From Variovorax sp. CF313 (GTDB lineage: Bacteria; Pseudomonadota; Gammaproteobacteria; Burkholderiales; Burkholderiaceae_C), in contig NZ_AKIW01000005.1 in the NCBI RefSeq assembly GCF_000282635.1, positions 1 through 64,000 of the forward strand: a stretch of DNA of 64,000 nucleotides, read 5' to 3'. Position 1 is the first letter of the stretch. The number at the start of each line of letters is the position of its first letter. This document shows positions 1 through 8,851 of the stretch, in pieces. A program made the position numbers and the translations under genes. The notes under the pieces are model-generated. The model was not told the DNA's origin. It was given only the letters and a program-made list of their open reading frames with translations, and searched no databases.

Positions 1-1
1 G

Positions 2-1621
2 GTGACCGAGGATGCCTCGACGCCGAACCTGAGCACCAGCGGCGCGCTGACGATTGCCGATGTAGACCAGGGGCAGTCGAACTTCACGCCCCAGGCTGGC
101 ACCGCGGGTAGCAACGGCTACGGCAACTTCACGCTGGCGGCCGACGGCACTTGGATCTATGCGGCCGACAACAGCCAAAGCGCGATCCAACAGCTTGGCG
201 CAGGTCAGTCGATCAGCGAGAGCTTCACCGCAGTTTCCTCCGACGGCACAGCCAACCAGCTCGTGACCGTGACCATCACCGGCACCAACGACGTGCCGGT
301 GATTGGTGGCGTCGCCAGCGGCGCGGTGACCGAGGATGCCTCGATGCCGAACCTCAGCACCAGCGGTGCGCTGACGATTGCCGATGTGGATGCGGGCCAG
401 TCGAACTTTGCGCCCCAAGCGAGCACGGCCGGCAGCCATGGCTATGGCAACTTCACGCTGGCGGCGAATGGCAACTGGAGCTTCACGGCCGACAACAGCC
501 AAAGCGCGATCCAGCAGCTCGGTGCGGGTCAGTCGATCAGTGACAGCTTCACCGCCGTGTCGTCCGATGGGACGGCCAGCCAAATGGTGACTGTGACCAT
601 CACCGGCACCAACGACGTGCCGGTGATCGGCGGCGTCGCCAGCGGCGCGGTGACCGAGGACGTATCGACGCCGAACCTGAGCACCGGTGGTGCGCTGACG
701 ATTGCCGATGTGGATACGGGCCAGTCCAGCTTCGCAGCCCAGGTTGGCACTGCCGGAAGCAGCGGCTATGGCAACTTCACGCTCGCAGCCAATGGCAACT
801 GGACCTACACGGCCAACAATGGCCAAGCGGCGATCCAACAGCTCGGTGCAGGTCAGTCGATCAGCGAGAGCTTCACCGCGGTCTCGTCCGACGGAACGGC
901 CAGCCAAGTGGTGACGGTAACGATCACCGGCACCAACGACGTGCCAGTGATCGGCGGCGTCGCCAGCGGCGCGGTGACCGAGGATGCCTCGACGCCGAAC
1001 CTGAGCACCAGCGGTGCGCTGACGATTGCCGATGTCGATCAGGGCCAGTCGAACTTCGCGCCCCAAGCGGGCACTCCCGGCAGCCATGGCTATGGCAACT
1101 TCACGCTGGCGGCGAATGGCAACTGGACCTACGCGGCCAACAATGGCCAAACGGCGATCCAACAGCTTGGCGCAGGTCAAACGATCAGCGACAGCTTCAC
1201 TGCAGTCTCGTCCGACGGAACGGCCAGTCAAGTGGTGACCGTGACGATCACCGGGACCAACGACGTACCGACGATTGGTGGTATGGCCAGCGCTACGGTG
1301 CAAGAAGACGTCGCGGTGTCCGGTGGCAGTCTCGCGGCCAGCGGCGCGCTGACGATTGCCGACGTGGATGCGGGTCAGTCGAATTTTGCGCCTCAAGCGA
1401 GCACCACCGGCAGCAATGGCTACGGCAGCTTCGCATTGGCAGCCGACGGCAACTGGACCTACACGGCCAACGACGGCCAGACGGCGATCCAGCAACTGGG
1501 CGCCGGTCAATCAATCAGCGACAGCTTCACCGCAGTCTCGTCCGACGGCACCGCCAGCCGGGTTGTGACCGTGACCATCGCCGGCACCAACGATGCCCCT
1601 GTACTGAATGCTGCCGCGACA
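2..1621 (+). repeat. five tandem 324-bp VCBS repeat units
   Basis: Units begin at positions 2, 326, 650, 974 and 1298, each with a GTG codon followed by a Gly/Ala-Val-(T/Q)-E-D signature. The period is exactly 324 bp (108 codons), with no net length change between units. Units 1-4 are very alike; unit 5 is more diverged and has a changed N-terminal loop (AVSGGSLAA). The array probably continues upstream of the window. Confidence 0.95.
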
Positions 1622-3517
1622 CCCGCCCTGGCGTCGGTCAACGAGGATGCCGGCGCGCCGGTCGGTGCCGTCGGGACGCTCGTATCGAGCCTGGTGAATC
1701 TGAATCCGCCGGCCGGCGGCCTCGACAACGTGACCGATGCGGACAACGGCGCCATCACCGGCATCGCGTTGTCGGGGGTGAATGCCTCCAACGGAAGCTG
1801 GTGGTATTCCACCAACGGCGGCGCCAGCTGGGCAGCGGTGGGTGCGGTGTCGGACGCGTCCGCGCTGCTGTTGGCCGCGGACGCGAACACGCGTGTCTAC
1901 TTCCAGGCGAATTCGAACTTCAATGGGACAATCGGCAATGGCGTCACCTTCCACGCCTGGGACCAGACGAGCGGCACGGCAGGCACCACGGCCAGCACCG
2001 TGACGAATGGAGGCAGCTCCGCGTTCTCGAGCGCCACCGACACGGCGAGCATCACCGTCAACGCGGTGAACGACGACCCGGTCGCCGCGACCGACAGGGT
2101 CATCGTGTCCAGCAGCACGCTGGTCACGCTGTCGGCGAGTTCGCTGCTCGGCAACGACACCGACATCGACGGTCTTGCCTTGACGATCACAAGTGTCAGC
2201 GGCGCGGTCGGGATTTCGGGCCTGACCCTGGACGCCACCAACGGCACGATCAGCTTCACCAGCGGCAGCACGGCGGGCGCCGCGGCCGGCAGTTTCCAGT
2301 ACACCGTGTCGGACGGGGCCGGCGGCACCGCCACGGCAACGGCGACGATCGACGTCATGGCCGTGTCCACCGGCAACGCAGCCGACACGATCGATCTCAG
2401 CGCGGCCGGCACCTACCAGGCCTCCTTCATCGATGGCCGCGGCGGCGCCGACAACCTGACCGGCGGTGCGGGCGGTGACGTCTTCATCGGAGGCAGCGGC
2501 AACGGAGCCGACACGCTGCTCGGCTCTTCCGGCAACGACCTCCTGATCGGTGGCGACGGCAACGACACCCTGTCGGGCGGTGCCGGCAACGATGTGCTGC
2601 GAGGCGGCCTGGGCAGCAACGACTCGATGGATGGCGGTGCCGGCACCGAGGACCTGCTCGACTTCTCGGATGGGACCGTGGCGGTCAATTTCACGCTGGT
2701 CCAGAGTGCCGTATCGACCAGCATCGTCAACGGCACCGGCGGACTCGGTAACAACGACACCTACCAGAACATCGAAGGCGTGATCGGAACGGGCCTGGCC
2801 GACACCCTCACCGGCAGCGCCTCGAACGACATCATCCGCGGTGGTGCCGGCAACGACACGCTCGATGGGGCAGGGGGCACCGGTGACCTGCTCGACTTCT
2901 CGGACGGCACCGCCGGGCTCACGTTCACGCTGACGCAAAGCAGCAGCCCGACGAGCTTCAATGCCAGCGCCGCCGGGCTTGGCACCGACAGCTACAGGAA
3001 CTTCGAGGGCGTCATCGGCACGGCCTTCGCCGACACGATCACCGGTTCGGCGTCGAACGATCAATTGCGCGGCGGCGGCGGCAATGACGTGATCAACGGC
3101 CTTGCGGGCGACGACCGCATCGTCGGTGGGGCCGGCGCCGACATACTCACCGGCGGCGCGGACAACGACACCTTCGTCTTCGACTCGGCACCCAATGCTG
3201 TGGATTCGATCACCGACTTCGATGCGTCGGGATCGGCGGCGAGCGGCGACCTGATCGAGCTGTCGCGCGGCACGTTCACGGCCCTCACGACTGCGAGCGG
3301 AAGCACGCTGTCGGCGGCCGAGTTCGCGTCCTTGAACGGCGGTGGCGCGGGAGACGTGGTGGGGGCGGGCGTGCACGTGATCTACGACAGCGCGACGGGC
3401 AACCTGTATTACGACGCCGACGGCCTGGGCGCCGCCAACCGCACGCTGGTGGCGACGTTGACGCTGAGCAATCCGGCCGACACCTTCGACAGCAACGACA
3501 TCAAGGTCGGGCTGTGA
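2..3517 (+). CDS. VCBS/RTX-repeat adhesin, type I secreted, 5' partial
   Basis: C-terminal 1171 residues of a very large secreted repeat protein. The reading frame is open at the window edge, and the GTG at position 2 aligns with an internal Val of the repeat, so the true start lies upstream. Domains in order: five VCBS repeats (about residues 1-540), a linker domain with an NDDP-type end (about 540-690), a cadherin/Ig-like domain (about 695-790), RTX-like GGxGxDxL nonapeptides (about 810-1060), and a type I secretion C-terminal region ending in DSNDIKVGL. The RTX repeats should bind calcium outside the cell. The ABC exporter and adaptor genes follow directly, so this is very probably their substrate. 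The likely role is surface adhesion or biofilm formation; the ligand is unknown. Confidence 0.9.
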   Translation: MTEDASTPNLSTSGALTIADVDQGQSNFTPQAGTAGSNGYGNFTLAADGTWIYAADNSQSAIQQLGAGQSISESFTAVSSDGTANQLVTVTITGTNDVPVIGGVASGAVTEDASMPNLSTSGALTIADVDAGQSNFAPQASTAGSHGYGNFTLAANGNWSFTADNSQSAIQQLGAGQSISDSFTAVSSDGTASQMVTVTITGTNDVPVIGGVASGAVTEDVSTPNLSTGGALTIADVDTGQSSFAAQVGTAGSSGYGNFTLAANGNWTYTANNGQAAIQQLGAGQSISESFTAVSSDGTASQVVTVTITGTNDVPVIGGVASGAVTEDASTPNLSTSGALTIADVDQGQSNFAPQAGTPGSHGYGNFTLAANGNWTYAANNGQTAIQQLGAGQTISDSFTAVSSDGTASQVVTVTITGTNDVPTIGGMASATVQEDVAVSGGSLAASGALTIADVDAGQSNFAPQASTTGSNGYGSFALAADGNWTYTANDGQTAIQQLGAGQSISDSFTAVSSDGTASRVVTVTIAGTNDAPVLNAAATPALASVNEDAGAPVGAVGTLVSSLVNLNPPAGGLDNVTDADNGAITGIALSGVNASNGSWWYSTNGGASWAAVGAVSDASALLLAADANTRVYFQANSNFNGTIGNGVTFHAWDQTSGTAGTTASTVTNGGSSAFSSATDTASITVNAVNDDPVAATDRVIVSSSTLVTLSASSLLGNDTDIDGLALTITSVSGAVGISGLTLDATNGTISFTSGSTAGAAAGSFQYTVSDGAGGTATATATIDVMAVSTGNAADTIDLSAAGTYQASFIDGRGGADNLTGGAGGDVFIGGSGNGADTLLGSSGNDLLIGGDGNDTLSGGAGNDVLRGGLGSNDSMDGGAGTEDLLDFSDGTVAVNFTLVQSAVSTSIVNGTGGLGNNDTYQNIEGVIGTGLADTLTGSASNDIIRGGAGNDTLDGAGGTGDLLDFSDGTAGLTFTLTQSSSPTSFNASAAGLGTDSYRNFEGVIGTAFADTITGSASNDQLRGGGGNDVINGLAGDDRIVGGAGADILTGGADNDTFVFDSAPNAVDSITDFDASGSAASGDLIELSRGTFTALTTASGSTLSAAEFASLNGGGAGDVVGAGVHVIYDSATGNLYYDADGLGAANRTLVATLTLSNPADTFDSNDIKVGL
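2654..3121 (+). repeat. internal 234-bp duplication in the RTX region
   Basis: Two copies of a 78-codon block, starting at 2654 and 2888, both open with LLDFSDGT. Each carries a FTL-Q-S beta segment, a (I/F)EGVIGT-ADT-TGSASND stretch and RTX glycine repeats. The second copy has diverged. This looks like a mixed RTX/beta-roll module duplicated within the adhesin. Confidence 0.75.
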
Positions 3518-3521
3518 GAAA

Positions 3522-3551
3522 CCGCCCGCCGCCCGCGGGTGCGGGTGGCGG
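3522..3551 (+). other. GC-rich hairpin between adhesin and exporter genes
   Basis: CCGCC at 3522-3526 can pair with GGCGG at 3547-3551 around a GC-rich centre that contains the self-complementary CCCGCGGG. No T-tract follows, so this is not a classical terminator. It could lower read-through from the abundant adhesin mRNA into the exporter genes, but that is inference. Confidence 0.3.
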
Positions 3552-3569
3552 CACAAGAGAGAAATCGAC

Positions 3570-5282
3570 ATGAAGCCACTTCTCCAGCTTCTCGAGCGGC
3601 CGCTTCTTTTCGTTGCGGGCTTCTCGTTCTTCGTGAACCTGCTGCTGCTCGCCCCCGCGCTTTTCATGCTGCAGGTTTTCGACCGCGTGCTGACGAGCCA
3701 GAGCCGGGAGACGCTGCTGGTGCTGCTGATCGGCGTCGCTGTGGCGCTCGGCCTGATGCTGATGCTGGACTACCTGCGCAGCCGGCTGCAGGGCGTCGCG
3801 GGCAATCTGATCGCCGATCAGCTGTCTCCGGTGGTGGCCAAGGTCATGCTGGCCCGCACGGCGCGGCGCGCCGAGCGCGTGCCTTCCGAAGGCTTGCGCG
3901 ACGTCGCAGCGCTGCGCAGCCTGTTTTCCGCCCAGGGCCTGCTGGCCCTGTTCGATGTGCCATGGACATTCGTCTATGTCGCGGTCATCTGGATGGCGCA
4001 TCCGATGCTGGGCATGGCCGCCGCCGCCGCGTCGGTGCTGATGCTCATCCTTGCCGTGGTGAACGACCGCATCACGCGCCGCGACATCGAAGCCTTGCAG
4101 AAGGACGCCGCCAGGGCCACGCGCTACCTCGAATCCTCGATGCAGAACGCGGAGCTGGCGCAATCGCTCGGAATGGGGGAGGCGGTGATCGGGCGCTGGC
4201 GGGATCTCAACGCCGGCGTCGCCGCGCGGCAGGGGCCGACCGCGCGCAAGTCGGTGGCGATGGCTGCGCTCACGCGCACCACGCGCCAGGCGGTGCAGGT
4301 CCTGTTGCAGGCACTGGGTGCCTACCTCGTCATCACGGGCGAAGGCACGCCGGGCATCCTGGTGGCCTGCACCATCCTGCTCGGCCGGGCGCTGGCGCCG
4401 GTCGAACAGGTGGTGGGGAGTTGGCGCGTCCTGGCCGAGGGGCGCCTTGCCTTCGCGCGCCTGTCCGAGGTGCTGGGTGCCGCCGAGCGGCAGCCGCAAC
4501 GCATGGCGCTGCCGGCGCCGAGTGGCCGCCTGTACGCGGAGGGCCTCGTGTTCCGGCCTCCGCAGGGCGAGCGGATGATCCTCGCGGGCGTGTCGCTGAG
4601 CCTGGAGCCCGGCGAGTCGCTGGCCATCACCGGCCCCAGCGGTGCCGGCAAGTCGACCCTGGTGCGCCTGTTGACCGGCCTGTGGCGACCGCATGCAGGT
4701 GTCGTACGGCTGGACGAGGTCGACCTCGCGCAATGGCCGCGCGAAGAACTCGGCCCCTGGCTCGGCTATGTGCCGCAGGATGTCGAGCTGTTCGCCGGCA
4801 CCGTTGCCGACAACATCGCGCGGCTGGGCGAGGTCGATGCGGACAAGGTCGTGCAGGCGGCACAGCGTGCCGGCGTGCATGCGCTGATCCTGGCGTTGCC
4901 CGAGGGCTACGACACCGTCGTCGACAACATGGGCGTGATGCTGTCGCCGGGCCAGCGCCAGCGCATCGCGCTGGCGCGCGCGCTCTATGGCAACCCGAAG
5001 CTGCTGGTGCTGGACGAGCCCAACTCCAACCTGGACGGGGCGGGCGAACTGGCGCTGGGCGAGGCCTTGAAGGCGCTGCGCGGGCAGGTCACGGTGGTCG
5101 TCGTCACGCACCGCAGCGCGCTGGTGCAGCATATGGACAAGCTCCTGGTGTTGGAGGCCGGCCGCGTCAAGCAGTACGGACCGGCGGCGGAGGTGATGCA
5201 GACGATCAGGCGTTCGGGCCAGAACACGGGCAGCGCCCAGGTGGTGATGATGCCGTCGCGCCCTGCGGAGAAGGTGTCATGA
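3570..5282 (+). CDS. type I secretion ABC transporter permease/ATPase (PrtD-like)
   Basis: Inner-membrane half-transporter that energises export of the RTX protein upstream. At 570 residues it has the usual PrtD/LapB-class length without an N-terminal C39-like domain. An N-terminal membrane domain has several hydrophobic helices (first at about 15-40). In the nucleotide-binding domain, Walker A GPSGAGKST is near residue 355, the signature LSPGQRQRIALARAL near 458, and Walker B LLVLDEPNSNLD near 478. The signature has Pro where the consensus LSGGQ has Gly. The start ATG is preceded by a purine-rich AGAGAG. The HlyD-type adaptor follows after 61 bp. Confidence 0.93.
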   Translation: MKPLLQLLERPLLFVAGFSFFVNLLLLAPALFMLQVFDRVLTSQSRETLLVLLIGVAVALGLMLMLDYLRSRLQGVAGNLIADQLSPVVAKVMLARTARRAERVPSEGLRDVAALRSLFSAQGLLALFDVPWTFVYVAVIWMAHPMLGMAAAAASVLMLILAVVNDRITRRDIEALQKDAARATRYLESSMQNAELAQSLGMGEAVIGRWRDLNAGVAARQGPTARKSVAMAALTRTTRQAVQVLLQALGAYLVITGEGTPGILVACTILLGRALAPVEQVVGSWRVLAEGRLAFARLSEVLGAAERQPQRMALPAPSGRLYAEGLVFRPPQGERMILAGVSLSLEPGESLAITGPSGAGKSTLVRLLTGLWRPHAGVVRLDEVDLAQWPREELGPWLGYVPQDVELFAGTVADNIARLGEVDADKVVQAAQRAGVHALILALPEGYDTVVDNMGVMLSPGQRQRIALARALYGNPKLLVLDEPNSNLDGAGELALGEALKALRGQVTVVVVTHRSALVQHMDKLLVLEAGRVKQYGPAAEVMQTIRRSGQNTGSAQVVMMPSRPAEKVS

Positions 5283-5343
5283 GCGCCGCGCCGGGCCGCC
5301 CCAAGCAAGCTCGCACCGCAGTGCGCAGCACGGAGGTTGTCCG

Positions 5344-6681
5344 ATGAATCACGCGGCGCATGCCATCGCGGCCAACGACCCTCTCGCGCTGCATGTGCGC
5401 GAAGCGCGCCGCCTGATGCACTGGGGCCTGGCCGTGCTGGTCTGCGGATTTCTGCCGGCCGCCGCGTGGCTGGGCTTCGCGCCGCTGTCGTCCGCCGTGG
5501 TGGCGCAGGCCTATGTGAAGGTGGACCTGAACCGGCGCCCGGTGCAGCATGCCGAAGGCGGCATCGTGCGCGAGGTCCTGGTGCGCGACGGCCAGCATGT
5601 GCGGCTGGGCGAGCCCCTGCTGGTGCTGGGCGACGTCTCGGTCGATGCCGACAGGAACCGGCTGGACCACCGCGTCAAGACCGAGCGCGCCAGCCTCGCG
5701 CGGCTCGACGCGGAGCAGACCATGGCGCGCACGATCACCTTCGCTCCCGACGTGGTCGAGACCGCGGCGGCCGACCCACGCCTGGCAGCGCAACTGGACA
5801 AGGAGCGCGCGCTGTTCGAGGCGCGGCGCGATGCGCTGGTGGGGCAGGTGCGCCTGCTGCGTTCGCAGCGCGAGAAGGTGGCCGAGGAGATCGGCGCGCT
5901 GCGCGCTCAGATCATGCAGGCGAGCGAGTCGATGAAGTTCCAGAAGAACGATCTGGAGACCAACCGCAAGCTGCTCAAGGATGGCTTCATTTCGGCCACG
6001 CGCATCGCGCAGCTCGAAGGCACCGTGGCCGACTACGGCGTGAAGATCGAGGAGCGGCGCGCGGAGCTGGCGCGCGCCGAGCAGCGCACGGTCGATGCCG
6101 ATCTGCGCATCCGCTCGCTCGAGAGCGACTACCGCCAGCAGGCGAGCGACCAGCTCAAGGTCACGGCGGCGCGACTGGCCGAGATCGAGCAGGAGCGGCG
6201 CAAATCGGCCGACGCCTCGGCGCGCCAGGTGATCACGGCGCCGGCCAGCGGCGAGATCATCGATCTGAAGTATTCGACGCCCGGCGCGGTGATCCCGCCT
6301 CGCGAGACCATCGCCGACGTGGTGCCGGACGACACCCGCCTGGTGACCGATGCGCGCGTCCGCCCCGAGGACATCGGGCGGATTCAACGCGGGCAGCCGG
6401 CCGACATCCGGTTCACGGCATTCAAGTACCGCACCACGCAATTGGTGCACGGCAAGGTGATCTATGTGTCGGGCGACCGCCTGGTCGACCATGCGACCGG
6501 CGCTCCCTACTACTCGGTGCTGGTCGAGGCCGACCCGGCTTCTCTCGCGACGGCGGGAGACCTGAAGCTGCTCGCCGGCATGCCTGCCGAAATCTACCTG
6601 CGGGGAGAGGAGCACACCGCGCTCCAGTACATGGTGGAGCCGATCACCCAGGTGCTGCGCCGCGCCGCGCGCGAGCGTTGA
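5344..6681 (+). CDS. type I secretion periplasmic adaptor (HlyD family)
   Basis: Membrane fusion protein linking the ABC exporter to an outer-membrane TolC-like channel. It has 445 residues: a short cytoplasmic N-terminus, one transmembrane helix (about 27-48), a biotinyl/lipoyl-like half-motif (VQHAEGGIVREVLVRDGQ), long coiled-coil arms rich in Arg/Glu/Ala (about 100-300), and a C-terminal beta-barrel region. A good Shine-Dalgarno (GGAGG) precedes the ATG. It follows the ABC gene in the same operon. No TolC/outer-membrane factor is encoded in the window, so that partner must be elsewhere. Confidence 0.92.
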   Translation: MNHAAHAIAANDPLALHVREARRLMHWGLAVLVCGFLPAAAWLGFAPLSSAVVAQAYVKVDLNRRPVQHAEGGIVREVLVRDGQHVRLGEPLLVLGDVSVDADRNRLDHRVKTERASLARLDAEQTMARTITFAPDVVETAAADPRLAAQLDKERALFEARRDALVGQVRLLRSQREKVAEEIGALRAQIMQASESMKFQKNDLETNRKLLKDGFISATRIAQLEGTVADYGVKIEERRAELARAEQRTVDADLRIRSLESDYRQQASDQLKVTAARLAEIEQERRKSADASARQVITAPASGEIIDLKYSTPGAVIPPRETIADVVPDDTRLVTDARVRPEDIGRIQRGQPADIRFTAFKYRTTQLVHGKVIYVSGDRLVDHATGAPYYSVLVEADPASLATAGDLKLLAGMPAEIYLRGEEHTALQYMVEPITQVLRRAARER

Positions 6682-6810
6682 TGCGCCGCAGCCCTGCGTG
6701 CGGCGGCGCTGGCGCAGGGGGCAAAATGCGGGCATTCGCCGTGCGCGCCTTGCGCTTGAAAAATGTTCTGCTGCTTCGGCGGGACCTGAAGCGGCAAGTC
6801 ATCGTTATCT

Positions 6811-7800
6811 ATGGACATTGAACACACCTGGGCCGGCCGCTTGTCGGTTGCACCGATGATGGATTGGACGGACCGCCATTGCCGGTACTTCCATCGCCTT
6901 CTGTCGCGCCACGCATTGCTCTACACCGAGATGGTGACGACCGGTGCGCTGGTGCATGGCGACGTGCCCCGGCACCTGCGCTTCCACGCCGAGGAACACC
7001 CGGTCGCACTGCAGCTGGGCGGCAGCGAGCCGGCGGACCTGGCGCACTGCGCGAAGCTCGGCGAAGAGTGGGGCTACGACGAGATCAACCTGAACTGCGG
7101 CTGCCCCAGCGAGCGCGTGCAGCGCGGCGCTTTCGGCGCCTGCCTGATGAACGAGCCGCAACTGGTGGCCGACTGCGTGAAGGCGATGGTCGATGTGGTG
7201 AGCGTGCCCGTCACGGTCAAGCACCGCATCGGCATCGACAAGATCGAGAGCTACGAATTCGTGCGCGACTTCGTGGGCCAGGTGAGCGAGGCTGGTTGCC
7301 AGACCTTCATCGTGCACGCGCGCAATGCGTGGCTGAAGGGACTGAGCCCGAAGCAGAACCGCGAGATTCCGCCGCTGCGCTACGAGCTGGTGCACCGGCT
7401 GAAGCACGAGTTTCCGTCGCTGCGGTTTTCCATCAACGGCGGTATCTCGGTCAGCGCACAGGTGCACGAACACCTGCGCCTGCTCGACGGCGTGATGGTC
7501 GGGCGCGAGGCGTATCACAACCCCTGGTGGCTGGCCGAGTGGGACGCAGAGTTCTACGGCGCAGAAGCGCAATCGCTGACGCGCGACGAGGTCGAGTCGC
7601 TGATGTGCGACTACATGGCGCGCGAGGCGGCCGAGCATGGCACGCAGTGGTGGTCGATCGCGCGGCACATGCTGGGCCTGCGCAACGGCTTGCCGGGCGC
7701 GCGGCGCTGGCGCCAGGTCTGGAGCGATCACCGGCTCAAGATGCTGCCTGCGCACGAGGTGATGGCGATGGCGCGCGAGCCGGCTGCGCAAGCCGCCTGA
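6811..7800 (+). CDS. dusA: tRNA-dihydrouridine(20/20a) synthase DusA
   Basis: FMN enzyme that reduces uridine to dihydrouridine in the tRNA D-loop. The 329-residue TIM barrel starts with the family motif LSVAPMMDWTDRHCR and carries the catalytic cysteine in NLNCGCPSERVQ. It also has VTVKHRIGID and the phosphate-binding segment SINGGI...GVMVGREAYHNPW, typical of the DusA rather than the DusB or DusC subfamily. It stands alone, 129 bp after the secretion genes and followed by a regulator with its own upstream region. Confidence 0.95.
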   Translation: MDIEHTWAGRLSVAPMMDWTDRHCRYFHRLLSRHALLYTEMVTTGALVHGDVPRHLRFHAEEHPVALQLGGSEPADLAHCAKLGEEWGYDEINLNCGCPSERVQRGAFGACLMNEPQLVADCVKAMVDVVSVPVTVKHRIGIDKIESYEFVRDFVGQVSEAGCQTFIVHARNAWLKGLSPKQNREIPPLRYELVHRLKHEFPSLRFSINGGISVSAQVHEHLRLLDGVMVGREAYHNPWWLAEWDAEFYGAEAQSLTRDEVESLMCDYMAREAAEHGTQWWSIARHMLGLRNGLPGARRWRQVWSDHRLKMLPAHEVMAMAREPAAQAA

Positions 7801-7863
7801 AGCCCCACACGCATCGCACGCTTTCCCCAAAAGCAGGCCCGCCGCGGCTTGCTGCCTTTTGTT

Positions 7864-7876
7864 GAAACATTGTTCC
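7864..7876. promoter_or_regulatory. candidate IclR-type operator
   Basis: Imperfect inverted repeat GAAAC-ATT-GTTCC lies about 90 bp upstream of the IclR-family start, inside an AT-richer stretch. IclR proteins commonly autoregulate through near-palindromic sites of this size. The assignment rests on symmetry and position only. Confidence 0.25.
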
Positions 7877-7962
7877 GAAATCTCTACTTCGCGATAAGTG
7901 GCGCGTCAACCGTTTTTTGCTGAAAAATGAGGAGCATCAGGGACATAAAAAGGTTTGGATAA

Positions 7963-8748
7963 ATGAATGACGCGGTTGGCGGCAAAGAAGAGGTAAGTGC
8001 GCTCGCCAGGGGCCTGGCTCTCCTCAGGGTCATCGGCATGGCATCGGCACCCATAGGCAATCGCGAACTGGCTGACACCACGGGCATCCCCAAGGCCACG
8101 GTGTCGCGGCTCACCGCCACGCTGGTGAGTGCGGGGTATTTGCGACAGTCGCAGGACAGCGAGCGCTTCAGCCTCGGCCCGGCGCTGCTCGACATGAGCA
8201 GCCGTTACCTGCGCCAATTCGACCTGCGCACGGTGGCGCGGCCGCACCTGGCGGCGCTGTCGGAATCGGCCGGCGTGAGCGTGCACATGGGCGTGCGCGA
8301 CGAACTCGACATGCTCATCATCGATTCGGTGCGGCCGCGTTCCATGGTCATCAGCTCGCGCATCGAGGTGGGCACGCGCATGACCATCGCCACCTCGGCC
8401 GCCGGGCGCGCCTACCTGGCGGCGTTGCCGGCGCAGGACCAGGCCGAACTGCTGGCGCAGATCCGAGCCGAGAGCGGGGAGAGCTGGAGCGCCATCGAGC
8501 CCAGCCTGATGGCCGGCCTCGACGAGTACGCCCGGCTGGGCTACTGCGGCTCTTTCGGCGAATGGAATCCGCACATCCACGCCATCGCCTTCGCACTGGA
8601 GGGCCCGCGCGGCGAACGCTACTCAGTGAGCTGCGCCGGCCCCGCATACCTGCTGCCCAAGGACACGATGGTGGTGCGCATCGCGCCGCTGCTGCTGGAG
8701 ACGGCGCAGCGTCTCGCCGGGGAAGCAGGAACCTCGAGCCAGGAATGA
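7963..8748 (+). CDS. IclR family transcriptional regulator
   Basis: A 261-residue regulator with an N-terminal winged helix-turn-helix (about 12-70, including NRELADTTGIPKATVSRL) and a C-terminal IclR effector domain (about 85-250) with the typical SVHMGVRD and GTRM-I-TSAAGRAYLA segments. IclR proteins usually sense small carboxylates or aromatic acids. No catabolic gene is adjacent on the same strand: dusA lies upstream and a convergent GntR gene downstream, so the target cannot be read from context. The ATG is preceded only by a weak ribosome-binding sequence. Confidence 0.88.
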   Translation: MNDAVGGKEEVSALARGLALLRVIGMASAPIGNRELADTTGIPKATVSRLTATLVSAGYLRQSQDSERFSLGPALLDMSSRYLRQFDLRTVARPHLAALSESAGVSVHMGVRDELDMLIIDSVRPRSMVISSRIEVGTRMTIATSAAGRAYLAALPAQDQAELLAQIRAESGESWSAIEPSLMAGLDEYARLGYCGSFGEWNPHIHAIAFALEGPRGERYSVSCAGPAYLLPKDTMVVRIAPLLLETAQRLAGEAGTSSQE

Positions 8749-8851
8749 GGGGCGCCCGGCCCTGATTGCTCAGCTTCAGCACGTAGCCCCGGCCGCATTC
8801 CAATGCGCCATGGAGGTGTTCCTCGCCGGCACGGCGCCGCGCTGGCAGGTT

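Noticed and set aside
2-1621. Regular direct repeats as a possible CRISPR or satellite array
   Set aside because: Units are 324 bp, in frame and encode VCBS domains; there are no short repeats with unique spacers.
1511-3667. 718-codon open frame on the minus strand under the adhesin gene
   Set aside because: It is antisense to clear VCBS/RTX coding sequence, its product is Arg/Val/Gly-rich low-complexity with no motif, and long antisense frames are expected in DNA with strong G/C third positions.
7827-7860. Possible intrinsic terminator after dusA
   Set aside because: The AAAAGCAGGC and GCTGCCTTTT arms do not pair in register beyond a few bases.
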